This document shows positions 16,316 through 24,942 of a stretch of 31,058 nt of DNA, piece by piece (position 1 is the first letter of the stretch; every line of letters starts with the position of its first letter). A model generated the notes under the pieces. It was not told where the DNA came from and did no database searches. It saw only the letters and a list, made by a program, of their open reading frames with translations. The DNA is from an uncultured Oscillibacter sp. GTDB lineage: Bacteria; Bacillota; Clostridia; Oscillospirales; Oscillospiraceae. The stretch is taken from contig CAJTVF010000030.1 in NCBI GenBank assembly GCA_910579435.1, positions 1 through 31,058 on the forward strand, given 5' to 3'. The position numbers and the translations under genes were made by a program.

Positions 16316-17635
16316 ATGAAAAAGTTTCTTGCCACTTTGCTTGCTCTCGTGATGGTCCTGTCCCTGGCCGCCTGCGGCGGCGACAAGGGCGGCGAGACCA
16401 CGCCCCCGCCCGCCGACACCGGCAGCACCGACACCCAGACTCCGCCCGCCGGCTCCGGAGACAAAATTGACATCAGCGTCATCGCCGCCGAATACGGCCA
16501 GAACACCAAGGAATGGTGGGCCGGCTTCCAGAACGACTTCAACGGAAGCCACGACGGGATCAACCTGAATGTAGAGGTCGTCTCCTGGAACGACATCTAC
16601 ACCGTGGTCAACACCCGGATCTCCAACAACGACGCCCCGGACATCCTGAACATCGACGTCTTCGCCGACTACGTGGCCGACGACCTGCTCCTCCCCGCGC
16701 AGGACTACGTCTCCGACGAGACCTACGCCAAGTTCTATGACGCCTTCCTGGAGCAGTCCAACATCGACGGCACCATCTGGGCCATCCCCGACTTGGCCTC
16801 CGCCCGCGCCATGTACTACAACAAGGGCATCCTGGAAGCCGCCGGCGCGGAAGTTCCCACCACCTGGGACGAGCTGAAGGACGTCTGCGCCAAGATCAAG
16901 GCCTATGACTCCAGCATCTATCCCTGGGGCATCGACATGACCACCGACGAAGGCCAGGCCGCTTTCGCCTACTACATCTGGAACAACGGAAGCGACTTCA
17001 CCGACGCCTCCGGAAACTGGACCCTGAACGCCGACGCCAACGTGGAAGCGATTGAATACGCCATCAGCCTGGTCAAGGACGGCTACACCAACTCCGACCC
17101 CGCCACCGAGACCCGTTACGCCCTTCAGGACCTGTTCGGCGCGGGCAAGCTGGCCATGGTCATCGGCCCCAACTCCATCCCCACCTACATCGCCGACAAC
17201 TATGCCAAGGCCAATACCCCCGAGGAAGAGCAGATTGACTTTGCCTTCGCGGCCATCCCCACCAACGGCGGCAACGCCTCCGTCTCCGCCGGCGTTATGG
17301 ACCGGTTCATGTGCTTCGACAACGGCCACTCTGCCGAAAAGCTCGAGGCCATCAAGGAGTTCTTCGACTTCTTCTATGAGGACAACCGCTATTCCGACTG
17401 GGTGCTGATGGAAGGCTTCCTGCCCGCCACCTCCGCCGGCGGCGAGATCGTGGCCGCTTCCGACCCCGACATGGCTCCCTGGGTGGACATCGTGGGCTCC
17501 TGCAAGTTCTATCCCACCGCCAAGGCCGAGTGGGCCGACGTGAAGCAGGGCGTCATCAACGTGGAGCAGCAGGCTCTGCTGGGCGGCGACGTTCAGGAGC
17601 TGCTGGATGCTCTCCAGAGCGAGATCGCCGGCTAA
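16316..17635 (+). CDS. ABC sugar transporter, substrate-binding lipoprotein
   Basis: A family 1 extracellular solute-binding protein of 439 residues. The lipoprotein signal is MKKFLATLLALVMVLSLAAC with the lipidated Cys at 20, followed by a Gly/Thr/Pro-rich spacer (to about residue 45). The mature domain opens KIDISVIAAEYGQNTKEWW and has the hinge blocks NNDAPDILNIDVFADY and AIPDLASARAMYYNKGILEA. The start chosen is the second ATG (16316), 7 bases after AGAGGAG; the ATG at 16310 is too close. It delivers a sugar to the permeases encoded downstream. Locus content suggests an amino sugar or a host-glycan oligosaccharide, but the specificity is not readable. Confidence 0.9.
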   Translation: MKKFLATLLALVMVLSLAACGGDKGGETTPPPADTGSTDTQTPPAGSGDKIDISVIAAEYGQNTKEWWAGFQNDFNGSHDGINLNVEVVSWNDIYTVVNTRISNNDAPDILNIDVFADYVADDLLLPAQDYVSDETYAKFYDAFLEQSNIDGTIWAIPDLASARAMYYNKGILEAAGAEVPTTWDELKDVCAKIKAYDSSIYPWGIDMTTDEGQAAFAYYIWNNGSDFTDASGNWTLNADANVEAIEYAISLVKDGYTNSDPATETRYALQDLFGAGKLAMVIGPNSIPTYIADNYAKANTPEEEQIDFAFAAIPTNGGNASVSAGVMDRFMCFDNGHSAEKLEAIKEFFDFFYEDNRYSDWVLMEGFLPATSAGGEIVAASDPDMAPWVDIVGSCKFYPTAKAEWADVKQGVINVEQQALLGGDVQELLDALQSEIAG

Positions 17636-17673
17636 AAACCCTTACCCTTTCAGCGCTTGACGCAAACCATCGC

Positions 17674-17702
17674 GGGGGCCGGGCCAACACGGCCCGGCCC
17701 CC
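17674..17702 (+). other. GC-rich 12-bp hairpin between binding-protein and permease genes
   Basis: GGGGGCCGGGCC and GGCCCGGCCCCC form a perfect 12-bp stem with a 5-base AACAC loop, 38 bases after the binding-protein stop. No T run follows. In sugar ABC operons such hairpins commonly protect the upstream message from 3' exonucleases, or terminate partly, giving more binding protein than permease. That role is inferred. Confidence 0.7.
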
Positions 17703-17832
17703 GTTCAGCTGTCTAAAACGCTTTGCAATACCCCGTTCCCCTCTTCCAGCCGTTCTCAAAGCGCGGCGGAGCCCGCCGGGTTTTGACAGCGGCCGGAAGA
17801 CACCCTGATTCTGACTATAGGGAGGTGTCCCC

Positions 17833-18783
17833 GTGAGTACAAAGACCCCCGCCGCCCCCGCAGCGGAGCTTGCCAAAAAGCCCCCCCGCCCCTCCGGGAG
17901 CAAGAAGCTCTTCCGCAAGGTCGAGCCCTACATCTGGATCGCCCCGAGCATCATCCTGATGGCCATTTTCATCGTGACCCCCATCGTCAAGGTGTTCCAG
18001 CTCTCCCTGAGCGACGTGAGCCGCGCGGGCAAGATCAAGGGCTTCAACGGCCTTGAAAACTTCACCAAGGTGCTGAAAAGCCCCGCCTTCAGCCTGGTGC
18101 TGAAAAACACCATCGTCTGGACCATCGCCGTGGTCGTTCTCTCCACCATCCTGGGCTTCATGCTGGCCCTGGTGCTGAATAATAAATTCCGGGGCCGGAA
18201 AGTCGCCCGGGCCATTGTGGTGTTTCCCTGGGCTACCACGCTGGTCATCCAAGCCAGCGCCTGGAACTTCATCATCAACAAGGACTACGGCACCCTGAAC
18301 ACCCTGCTGATGAAGCTCGGTTTCATCAGCGCCCCGGTGAACTGGACGCCCACGCCGGGAGCCTACTTCACCTGGGAGATCGCCTGCGGCATTTTCGTCA
18401 CCATACCCTTTGTCACCTTCTGCGTGCTCTCCGGCCTCCAGAGCATCGACGCGTCCTATTATGAGGCCGCTACCGTGGACGGAGCCGGATACTTCCAGAA
18501 GCTCTTCAGCATCACCCTGCCTCTGGTGAAGTCCTCCCTGACGGTGGCCACGGTGCTGAACATCATTTACGTCTTCAACTCCTTCCCCATCATCTGGACC
18601 ATGACCAAGGGCGACCCGGCCAACTACACCGACACCCTGGTCACCTACCTATACAAGCTGGCCTTTTACAACGGCAAGCAGGGCGAGACCTCCGCCGTCT
18701 CGGTCATCGGCTTCGTCATCCTTCTTATTTGCGCCAGCGTCTACATGATCTACACCCTGCGGAAAGGAGATGACGATTTATGA
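17833..18783 (+). CDS. ABC sugar transporter permease (MalF/UgpA type)
   Basis: A 316-residue inner-membrane permease with six predicted helices. After a basic, Pro/Ala-rich N-terminus, the first helix is YIWIAPSIILMAIFIVTPIV. The EAA loop that contacts the ATPase is YYEAATVDGAGYFQKLFSIT followed by LPLV. The last helix is SVIGFVILLICASVYMIYTL. The start is GTG at 17833, with GGGAGG upstream. The second permease gene starts inside its stop codon (ATGA), so the two are made together. Confidence 0.93.
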   Translation: MSTKTPAAPAAELAKKPPRPSGSKKLFRKVEPYIWIAPSIILMAIFIVTPIVKVFQLSLSDVSRAGKIKGFNGLENFTKVLKSPAFSLVLKNTIVWTIAVVVLSTILGFMLALVLNNKFRGRKVARAIVVFPWATTLVIQASAWNFIINKDYGTLNTLLMKLGFISAPVNWTPTPGAYFTWEIACGIFVTIPFVTFCVLSGLQSIDASYYEAATVDGAGYFQKLFSITLPLVKSSLTVATVLNIIYVFNSFPIIWTMTKGDPANYTDTLVTYLYKLAFYNGKQGETSAVSVIGFVILLICASVYMIYTLRKGDDDL

Positions 18784-19643
18784 GCCAGCCCGCCAATGCC
18801 GTGAAAAAGCCCGTCTCCATAAAGAAAACGATTCTGCGCGTCCTGCTCTACTTCGTCGTCCTGGACGTGTGCGTCATCACCCTGTATCCCTACTTCGCCA
18901 TGCTATGCACCGCCCTGAAAAACCGGGTGGAGATCTTCTCCGGCGACACCGTCCTGCCCGTCGTGCCCCTGTGGTCCAACTTCATCGACATCTGGAGCCG
19001 GGCCCCCATGGCCAAGTACATGCTGAACTCCGTCCTCATTGCCGGCGGGTCCACCATCATCGCCATGCTCTGCGGCATCCCTGCGGCCTACGCCCTGGCC
19101 CGGATGAAGTTCAAGGGGCAGACCGCGTTCCTGGGCTTCGTCATCGTCTCTCAGATGTTCGCCCCGGTGGTGCTGCTGATCGGCATCTACCAGGTCATGC
19201 AGCGCCTGGGCCTGACGGACAACATTCTGGGCCTCATCTTCATCAACGCCGCCTTCAACCAGGCGTTCACCATCTGGCTGCTGCGGGGCACCTTTATGGG
19301 CATCTCCGCAGAGATGGAGCAGGCCGCCACCATCGACGGCTGCACCCGTGTCCAATCCATGATGAAGGTGCTGCTTCCGGTGGCCGCCCCCGGCATCGTC
19401 ACCACCCTGATTTTCATTTTCATCAACGCCTGGAATGAGTACACCGTGGCACTGTGCCTCATTTCCACCGATACCTACAAGCCCCTGACCGTGGGTATTA
19501 ATACCTTTAACGGGTATAATATGATTGAGTGGCAGTACCTGTTCGCCGCCTCCATCTTCGCCATCGTCCCGGTGGTCATCCTGTTCATGTGCATTGAAAA
19601 GAACCTGGTCAGCGGTCTCGCCTCCGGCGGCGTCAAGGGCTAG
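18780..19643 (+). CDS. ABC sugar transporter permease (MalG/UgpE type)
   Basis: A 287-residue partner permease. Helix 1 is LRVLLYFVVLDVCVITLYPY; the segment YMLNSVLIAGGSTIIAMLCG, the EAA loop MEQAATIDGCTRVQSMMKVL followed by LPVAAPG, and FIFINAWNEYTVALCL are typical of the MalG family. The ATG overlaps the stop of the first permease by 4 bases. Downstream are two small hairpins and then nagB, with no promoter that I can defend, so nagB and nagA probably belong to the same transcript. Confidence 0.93.
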   Translation: MSQPANAVKKPVSIKKTILRVLLYFVVLDVCVITLYPYFAMLCTALKNRVEIFSGDTVLPVVPLWSNFIDIWSRAPMAKYMLNSVLIAGGSTIIAMLCGIPAAYALARMKFKGQTAFLGFVIVSQMFAPVVLLIGIYQVMQRLGLTDNILGLIFINAAFNQAFTIWLLRGTFMGISAEMEQAATIDGCTRVQSMMKVLLPVAAPGIVTTLIFIFINAWNEYTVALCLISTDTYKPLTVGINTFNGYNMIEWQYLFAASIFAIVPVVILFMCIEKNLVSGLASGGVKG

Positions 19644-19645
19644 TC

Positions 19646-19718
19646 ACTTTTCTTGAAAGAAAAGTAACCAAATTAGCCCGCTCTGATAGTCCGTCGCTTC
19701 ACCAAGCCGGAGCGACGG
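19646..19718 (+). other. Two stem-loops in the permease-nagB spacer
   Basis: ACTTTTCT pairs with AGAAAAGT (19646-19665, tight loop), and CCGTCGCT pairs with AGCGACGG (19691-19718, 12-base loop). Neither is followed by a T run. They may set transcript stability between the transporter and the catabolic genes. The 122-base spacer has no convincing promoter. Confidence 0.45.
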
Positions 19719-19765
19719 CAGCGATGAAATTCCTTTATTTAAATCTGGAAAGGAGAAATACGATT

Positions 19766-20518
19766 ATGAAAATCTACATTGAGAAGGACTACGACGCCAT
19801 GAGCCGCCGCGCGGCCTCCGTCATCGCAGGCGAGGTCGTCCACAACCCCGCCTGCACGCTGGGCCTGGCTACCGGCTCCACCCCCGAGGGAGCCTATAAG
19901 TATCTGGTGGACTGGTATCAGCAGGGCCTCCTCAGCTTCAAGGACGTGCTCTCCGTCAACCTGGACGAGTACGTGGGCCTGGCCCCCGGCCATGACCAGA
20001 GCTACCGCTATTTCATGCAGAGCAACCTGTTCGACCACGTGGACATCGTTCCCGCGCACACCCGGGTGCCCGACGGTCTGACCGCCGATCCCGCCGCCTT
20101 CTGCGCCGAGTATGACGCGTATATCCGCTCCCTGGGCTATGTGGACCTCCAGCTCCTGGGCATCGGCCGCAACGGCCACATCGGCTTCAACGAGCCCGGC
20201 GACTGCTTCGTCAAGGAAACCCATGTGGTGGACCTGGCGGAGAGCACCATCGACGCCAACGCCCGCTTCTTCGCCTCCCGGGACGACGTGCCCAAGCAGG
20301 CCATCAGCATGGGCATGGGGGCCATCATGGGCGCTAAGAAAGTGCTCCTGGCCGCCAGCGGCGCGGAGAAGGCCGACGCCATTCTGGGCGCCGCCTGCGG
20401 AGCCATCAGCCCCCGCTGCCCCGCCTCGATCCTCCAGCTTCATCCCAACGTGGTGGTCATCGTGGACGAGGCCGCCGGAAGCAAGCTGAAAGCCGCCGGG
20501 GTGAGCGTATGCGGATAA
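19766..20518 (+). CDS. nagB: Glucosamine-6-phosphate deaminase NagB
   Basis: It converts glucosamine-6-phosphate to fructose-6-phosphate and ammonia, the step that feeds amino sugars into glycolysis. The 250-residue protein has LATGSTPEGAYKYLVDWY (phosphate binding), VNLDEYVGLAPGHDQSYRYF (catalytic Asp) and LLGIGRNGHIGFNEPG (His and Glu of the catalytic set). The NGHIGFNEP form and the short length match the monomeric Firmicutes type rather than the allosteric 266-residue enteric type. The start is the ATG at 19766 with AAAGGAG upstream. It overlaps nagA by 10 bases. Confidence 0.96.
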   Translation: MKIYIEKDYDAMSRRAASVIAGEVVHNPACTLGLATGSTPEGAYKYLVDWYQQGLLSFKDVLSVNLDEYVGLAPGHDQSYRYFMQSNLFDHVDIVPAHTRVPDGLTADPAAFCAEYDAYIRSLGYVDLQLLGIGRNGHIGFNEPGDCFVKETHVVDLAESTIDANARFFASRDDVPKQAISMGMGAIMGAKKVLLAASGAEKADAILGAACGAISPRCPASILQLHPNVVVIVDEAAGSKLKAAGVSVCG

Positions 20519-21642
20519 CCGGCGGGCAGGTCTTCGACCTGGAGCAGGGCTTCATCCCCCGGGACGTCTGCACCGACGGCTCTCTGATCTCCGCCGCCAG
20601 CGGCGGCGGGACCGTGCTGGACGCCTCCGGCTGCTACGTCATCCCCGGCCTGGTGGACGTGCATTTCCACGGCGCGGTAGGGGAGGATTTCAGCGACGCC
20701 ACACCGGAGGGTTTGCAAAAAATCGCAGACTACGAGCTTAGCCAGGGCGTGACCTATATCTGCCCGGCGGGCATGACCCTGCCGGAGGACCAGCTGACGG
20801 CCATCTGCAAAACGACCGCCGCCCACCGAAAGCACAATTCCGGCGGCGCGGAGGTGGTGGGAGCGCATCTGGAGGGTCCCTTCCTCTGCGAGGCCAAGAA
20901 GGGCGCCCAGAACGGCGCGTTCCTCCACGACCCCGACGTCCCCATGCTGAAGCGCCTCCAGGAGGCGGCGGAGGGCTGCGTGAAGCTGGTCACCGTGGCC
21001 CCCGAGCAGCCCGGCTCCACCGAGTTTATCCAGGCGGCGAAGGAACTGGGCGTCCATGTCTCCGTGGGCCATACGGTTGCAAACTATGAAACGGCCAAGG
21101 CCGCCTTTGAGGCGGGGGCCGACCACGCCACCCATCTGTACAACGCCATGCCGCCCCTGGCCCACCGGGACCCCGGCGTCATCGGCGCGGCCTACGAGGT
21201 TCCCACCGTCAAGCCGGAGCTGATCTGCGACGGCATTCACATCCACCCGTCCGTGGTGCGCCTCACCTTCGGGCTGTTCGGCAAGGAGCGGATGATTATT
21301 GTTTCCGACTCCCTCCGGGCCACGGGCATGCCCGACGGCGAGTATCCCTTCGGCGGGCAGATGATCGAGGTCCACGGCAACCGGGCCACCATCCTACACC
21401 ACCCGGAGACCCTGGCGGGCTCCGTCACCAGCCTGATGGGCTGCCTGCGCCAGGCCATTGCTTTCGGCATCCCGGCGGCGGACGCGGTGCGGGCCTGCAC
21501 CTTCAATCCCGCCCAGTCCATCGGCATCGAACACCGCGCGGGAACCCTGGACGTGGGCAAGGAGGCCAGCATAGTCCTGCTGGACCAGAAGGACCTCTCC
21601 ATCCGCAAGATCATTTTCAAGGGCGAGGCCGTCACGGCCTGA
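20509..21642 (+). CDS. nagA: N-acetylglucosamine-6-phosphate deacetylase NagA
   Basis: It removes acetate from GlcNAc-6-phosphate to supply NagB. The 377-residue amidohydrolase-fold protein has the metal-site HxH in PGLVDVHFHGAVGEDF, the Glu ligand in GAHLEGPFLCEAKKGA, His ligands in VSVGHTVANY and DHATHLYNAM, and the catalytic Asp in IIVSDSLRATGMPDGEYPFG. The C-terminal RAGTLDVGKEASIVLLDQ is typical. The ATG lies 10 bases inside nagB and has no clear ribosome binding site, so translation is probably coupled to nagB. No terminator follows; repeat copy C begins 48 bases downstream. Confidence 0.95.
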   Translation: MRITGGQVFDLEQGFIPRDVCTDGSLISAASGGGTVLDASGCYVIPGLVDVHFHGAVGEDFSDATPEGLQKIADYELSQGVTYICPAGMTLPEDQLTAICKTTAAHRKHNSGGAEVVGAHLEGPFLCEAKKGAQNGAFLHDPDVPMLKRLQEAAEGCVKLVTVAPEQPGSTEFIQAAKELGVHVSVGHTVANYETAKAAFEAGADHATHLYNAMPPLAHRDPGVIGAAYEVPTVKPELICDGIHIHPSVVRLTFGLFGKERMIIVSDSLRATGMPDGEYPFGGQMIEVHGNRATILHHPETLAGSVTSLMGCLRQAIAFGIPAADAVRACTFNPAQSIGIEHRAGTLDVGKEASIVLLDQKDLSIRKIIFKGEAVTA

Positions 21643-21689
21643 CCCCCTTTCCAATGTTGGACTTGGCGGAGCCTTCCGCCTTTCCATAA

Positions 21690-21856
21690 TAAGAGCCAGC
21701 CTTCATAACCGGCGGATGCCGGATGGGCGAGGGATTTCCCCGCCGGACAAGGAAATTTCCCGCGGGAATCCTGACGGATTTCAAGGGAACTTGACGCGGT
21801 ATGGCGGGGAAAGGCCCGCCCGGACAGCGTTCAACGGCTGGAAAGACTGGTTCTAA
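21690..21856 (+). repeat. About 167-bp inverted-repeat element, copy C
   Basis: The ends TAAGAGCCAGCCTT and, read inward from the other side, TTAGAACCAGTCTT match at 11 of 14 positions. The core GGAATCCTGACGGATTTCAA starts at 21765, and the flanking GACAAGGAA and the following CGCGG-GGCGGGGAA resemble copies A and B. The exact ends are uncertain by a base or two. It lies between nagA and the ATPase gene, and is transcribed in the sense of its core if the operon reads through. Confidence 0.65.
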
Positions 21857-22034
21857 ATCAACGGGCCGGGCGGCGACTCCATTTCTATCGTCCCCGGCGC
21901 CAAACAAAAAGGAGGAACTTTCCGCTTTCACTTGCGGTGCGGCAGTGTGGAGACCTGCCGTAATGCCTGCGGGAACGCGCTTCCCGGGGCGAGGCGGAGA
22001 CAGGCGGAGGCCGCTTCGTCAAAGTGAGTGTGCT
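21857..22034 (+). other. Non-coding leader of the ATPase gene
   Basis: With copy C, this makes 392 bases without a gene. It holds an orphan AAGGAGGA (about 21911-21918) with no sensible start codon after it. I see no consensus promoter and no terminator. The frame of the ATPase gene is open back to 21801, but the residues it would encode are Pro/Arg/Gly-rich and unlike the family. Confidence 0.4.
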
Positions 22035-23213
<1,179 letters not shown>

Positions 23214-23227
23214 ACGCCTGTTTTCAG

Positions 23228-23260
23228 AAAGCCGGTACGGATTTTCCGTACCGGCTTTTT
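23228..23260 (+). terminator. Terminator after the ATPase gene
   Basis: GCCGGTACGG pairs perfectly with CCGTACCGGC (extended by AAA/TTT), followed by TTTTT. It marks the end of the amino-sugar locus. Confidence 0.95.
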
Positions 23261-23270
23261 GGCAAAAAGA

Positions 23271-23299
23271 TTGATTTTTTCCGCAGGTTCCTGTAAACT
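23271..23299 (+). promoter_or_regulatory. Promoter of the rhodanese gene
   Basis: TTGATT (23271-23276), 17-base spacer, TAAACT (23294-23299), 38 bases before the start codon. Confidence 0.65.
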
Positions 23300-23336
23300 A
23301 CCCTTGTCCCCCAATCTTGACCACAGGAGGCGCTCT

Positions 23337-23762
23337 ATGAAGCAGCTTTTTCTTCTGGCCGCCGTCATCTGCTTCGGTATGGCCATCCTCAAATTCTATT
23401 CCGCCCGGATGAACCGCTCCGGTCCCTCCAGCGGGACGCAGGCCGCTGAGAAACGCTGGGCCGCGATTACCGCCGAACAGGCTAAGGAACGGCTGGAAGC
23501 GAACCCGGACGTCATTCTCCTGGACGTGCGGACCCAGGAGGAGTACGACGGAGGCCACATCCCCGGCGCGGTGTGCTTCCCCAACGAGGACATCCAGCCG
23601 GAGCTTCCCCTTCCCTTTGAAAAGGACGCGGAGGTCCTGGTCTACTGCCGCTCCGGCCGCCGCAGCGCCGAGGCGGCGGAGAAGCTGGCGGACATGGGTT
23701 ACACCAATGTGGCCGACTTCGGCGGCATCCAGAACTGGCCCTATGAGACCACGACAGACTAG
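23337..23762 (+). CDS. Membrane-anchored rhodanese-like protein
   Basis: A 141-residue protein with an N-terminal hydrophobic helix (MKQLFLLAAVICFGMAILKF), a linker, and one rhodanese domain (about residues 43-137). The domain has LLDVRTQEEYDGGHIPGAV and the active-site loop VYCRSGRRS with the sulfur-carrying Cys. Single-domain rhodaneses carry persulfide sulfur; the anchor would place it at the cell surface. AGGAGG lies 6 bases before the ATG. The TAG stop is the first part of the palindromic repeat that follows, so the C-terminus may have been set by that insertion. Confidence 0.88.
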   Translation: MKQLFLLAAVICFGMAILKFYSARMNRSGPSSGTQAAEKRWAAITAEQAKERLEANPDVILLDVRTQEEYDGGHIPGAVCFPNEDIQPELPLPFEKDAEVLVYCRSGRRSAEAAEKLADMGYTNVADFGGIQNWPYETTTD

Positions 23763-23831
23763 GCCTTGTTTGAACCTTGGCAAAACACCGTCTTGGGGCA
23801 TCTTTTTCCACCAAGGTTCAAACAAGGCCTA
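23760..23831. repeat. 72-bp palindromic element, deletion derivative of copy B type
   Basis: Perfect 21-base inverted repeats (TAGGCCTTGTTTGAACCTTG plus G, and their complement) flank a 30-base centre. The left 55 bases match the reverse complement of the right end of copy B closely, including GGCAAAAC-CCGTCTT-GGGCATCTT. The remaining part of the 167-bp element, including the core, is missing, and the far terminal repeat follows directly. It may also act as a bidirectional terminator-like hairpin. Confidence 0.75.
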
Positions 23832-23946
23832 AACGAAAAGCCACGCCATAATGGGTGTGCCTGATAAAGAATGACACGCAAAACCCAAAAATATCAGGCA
23901 GTCACCGCAAAATGAAGCCAATGTGACACAAATTAACACCCGAGAG

Positions 23947-23979
23947 AAAGCACGATTGAAAGATCGTGCTTTTTCTTTT
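23947..23979 (+). terminator. Hairpin with T run upstream of the repA remnant
   Basis: AAAGCACGAT pairs perfectly with ATCGTGCTTT around TGAAAG, followed by TTCTTTT. It stands about 20 bases before the repA start. In replication genes such a structure is often a transcriptional attenuator in the leader. It could equally be a plain terminator of an earlier gene lost in the scar. Confidence 0.65.
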
Positions 23980-24000
23980 GCCCAAAAGGAGGCCCTGACC

Positions 24001-24627
24001 ATGCCGGAAATCATATTGTCAGATTATTTCTACGGCGATGAATCGGAGGAATTTGTCTTTTTCAAAATCCCCCGCCAGTTGATCACCAACCCGAAATTCA
24101 AGCACGTCTCCACGGACGCCAAGCTGCTGTATGGGATGCTGCTGGACCGCATGAGCCTGTCCGCCCGGAACGGCTGGTACGATGACACCGGGCGTGTCTA
24201 CATCTATTACTCTGTGGACGAGATATGCGGAGATATGACCTGCGGGCGGGACAAGGCCATGAAGCTGCTGGCCGAGCTGGACACGAAGAAGGGCGTCGGC
24301 CTGATCGAGCGGATCAAACAGGGCCAGGGGAAGCCCACCAGAATCTACGTCAAGCGGTTTACTACACGGACAGCGCCGCCCAAACCAGCCCCGCCTCCCC
24401 CGGAGCCTTTTGCGCCCATTTCAGAGGTCGGTTTTCCCGACTTGCAGAAGTCGGAAATTCCGACTTCAAGAGGTCGGAAAAATCGACTTCCAGAAGTCGA
24501 AAAAACCGACCCTAATTATACTAAGAGAATCCAGACAGAGCTTATCCATCCTGGCCGGGGACCGTCTGCGGAAGTATTTTCCCGATGTGTCCATGACGCC
24601 CCGGGAGATCGAGGAAAGCGTCTATGA
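24001..24627 (+). pseudogene. Replication initiator protein A (RepA_N), N-terminal part
   Basis: AAGGAGG 8 bases upstream sets the ATG at 24001. The first 180 residues match RepA_N-type initiators of plasmids and integrative elements: FVFFKIPRQLITNPKFKHVS, TDAKLLYGMLLDRMSLSARN, YIYYSVDEICGDMTCGRDKA and KRFTTRTAPPKPA. A repetitive stretch then encodes near-repeats (EVGFPDLQ, KSEIPTS, RGRKNRLPEVEKTDPNYT). After about 24545 the sequence switches to unrelated DNA, and the frame ends at 24627. The C-terminal domain, about half the usual protein, is missing, so it cannot initiate replication alone. In an intact element it would drive circular-form replication. Confidence 0.75.
24423..24512 (+). repeat. 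Iteron-like repeats inside the repA remnant
   Basis: Alternating direct and inverted copies of a GAAGTCGG/CCGACTT unit occur at 24425-24510: GAGGTCGG, CCCGACTT, GAAGTCGG, TTCCGACTT, GAGGTCGG, TCGACTT, GAAGTCGA and ACCGAC. The RepA_N family is known for carrying its origin inside the repA coding sequence, so this is the likely initiator-binding site. Confidence 0.65.
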
Positions 24628-24709
24628 CGCCCTGGAGGAACGCCGCCAGCGGCAGTTGAAGGCCCAGCAGAAAGAGGACATTTTCAAGAAGAACACCCCC
24701 AAGAGGTAA
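24546..24709 (+). pseudogene. C-terminal fragment of an unknown element protein
   Basis: In a frame different from repA the DNA encodes LAGDRLRKYFPDVSMTPREI, EESVYDALEERRQRQLKAQQ and KEDIFKKNTPKR, ending at TAA 24707-24709. The charged, helical tail looks like a real protein end, and it is placed directly before ardA (ATG at 24713), as tightly packed element genes are. I do not recognise the family. Its N-terminus was lost at the joint with repA near 24545. Confidence 0.4.
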
Positions 24710-24712
24710 GGC

Positions 24713-24873
24713 ATGGATTTTTCCGCCAATATCGCCAACCTGGGCAAATACAACGCCGGGGTCCTGGCCGCCGCGTGGTTGTCCTTCCCCGCCACCACGG
24801 AACAGGTACAGTCCGTTCTACGGGAGATCGGCGTGGACGGCCTGCGGTACGAGGAAGTCATTATTCTGGAATG
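24713..24873 (+). pseudogene. Antirestriction protein ArdA, N-terminal fragment
   Basis: The ATG at 24713 has AGAGG upstream. MDFSANIANLGKYNAGVLAA, AWLSFPATTEQVQSVLREIG and VDGLRYEEVIILEW match the start of ArdA-like proteins of clostridial integrative elements. These mimic DNA and block type I restriction enzymes. About 54 residues remain of the usual 160 to 180; at 24873 the sequence changes to recombinase coding sequence in another frame. Confidence 0.72.
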
Positions 24874-24942
24874 GGCGTCCGTTTCATCGCCGTCAATGAC
24901 GGCGTGGACAGCGAGGACCAAAGCTCTAATGACTTCACACCT
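24874..24942 (+). pseudogene. Large serine recombinase, internal fragment of the catalytic domain
   Basis: Twenty-three codons read GVRFIAVNDGVDSEDQSSND and FTP. This is the typical segment of TnpX-like large serine recombinases (GVRFIAxNDGVDS followed by NDFTPFRN). It starts exactly where the ArdA match ends and stops where a reversed FtsX fragment begins. Confidence 0.65.

Noticed and set aside
21801..22034. N-terminal extension of the MsmX-like protein
   Set aside because: The frame is open, but the encoded residues come from repeat copy C and a Pro/Arg/Gly-rich leader. MATLNLKSI is the normal family start.
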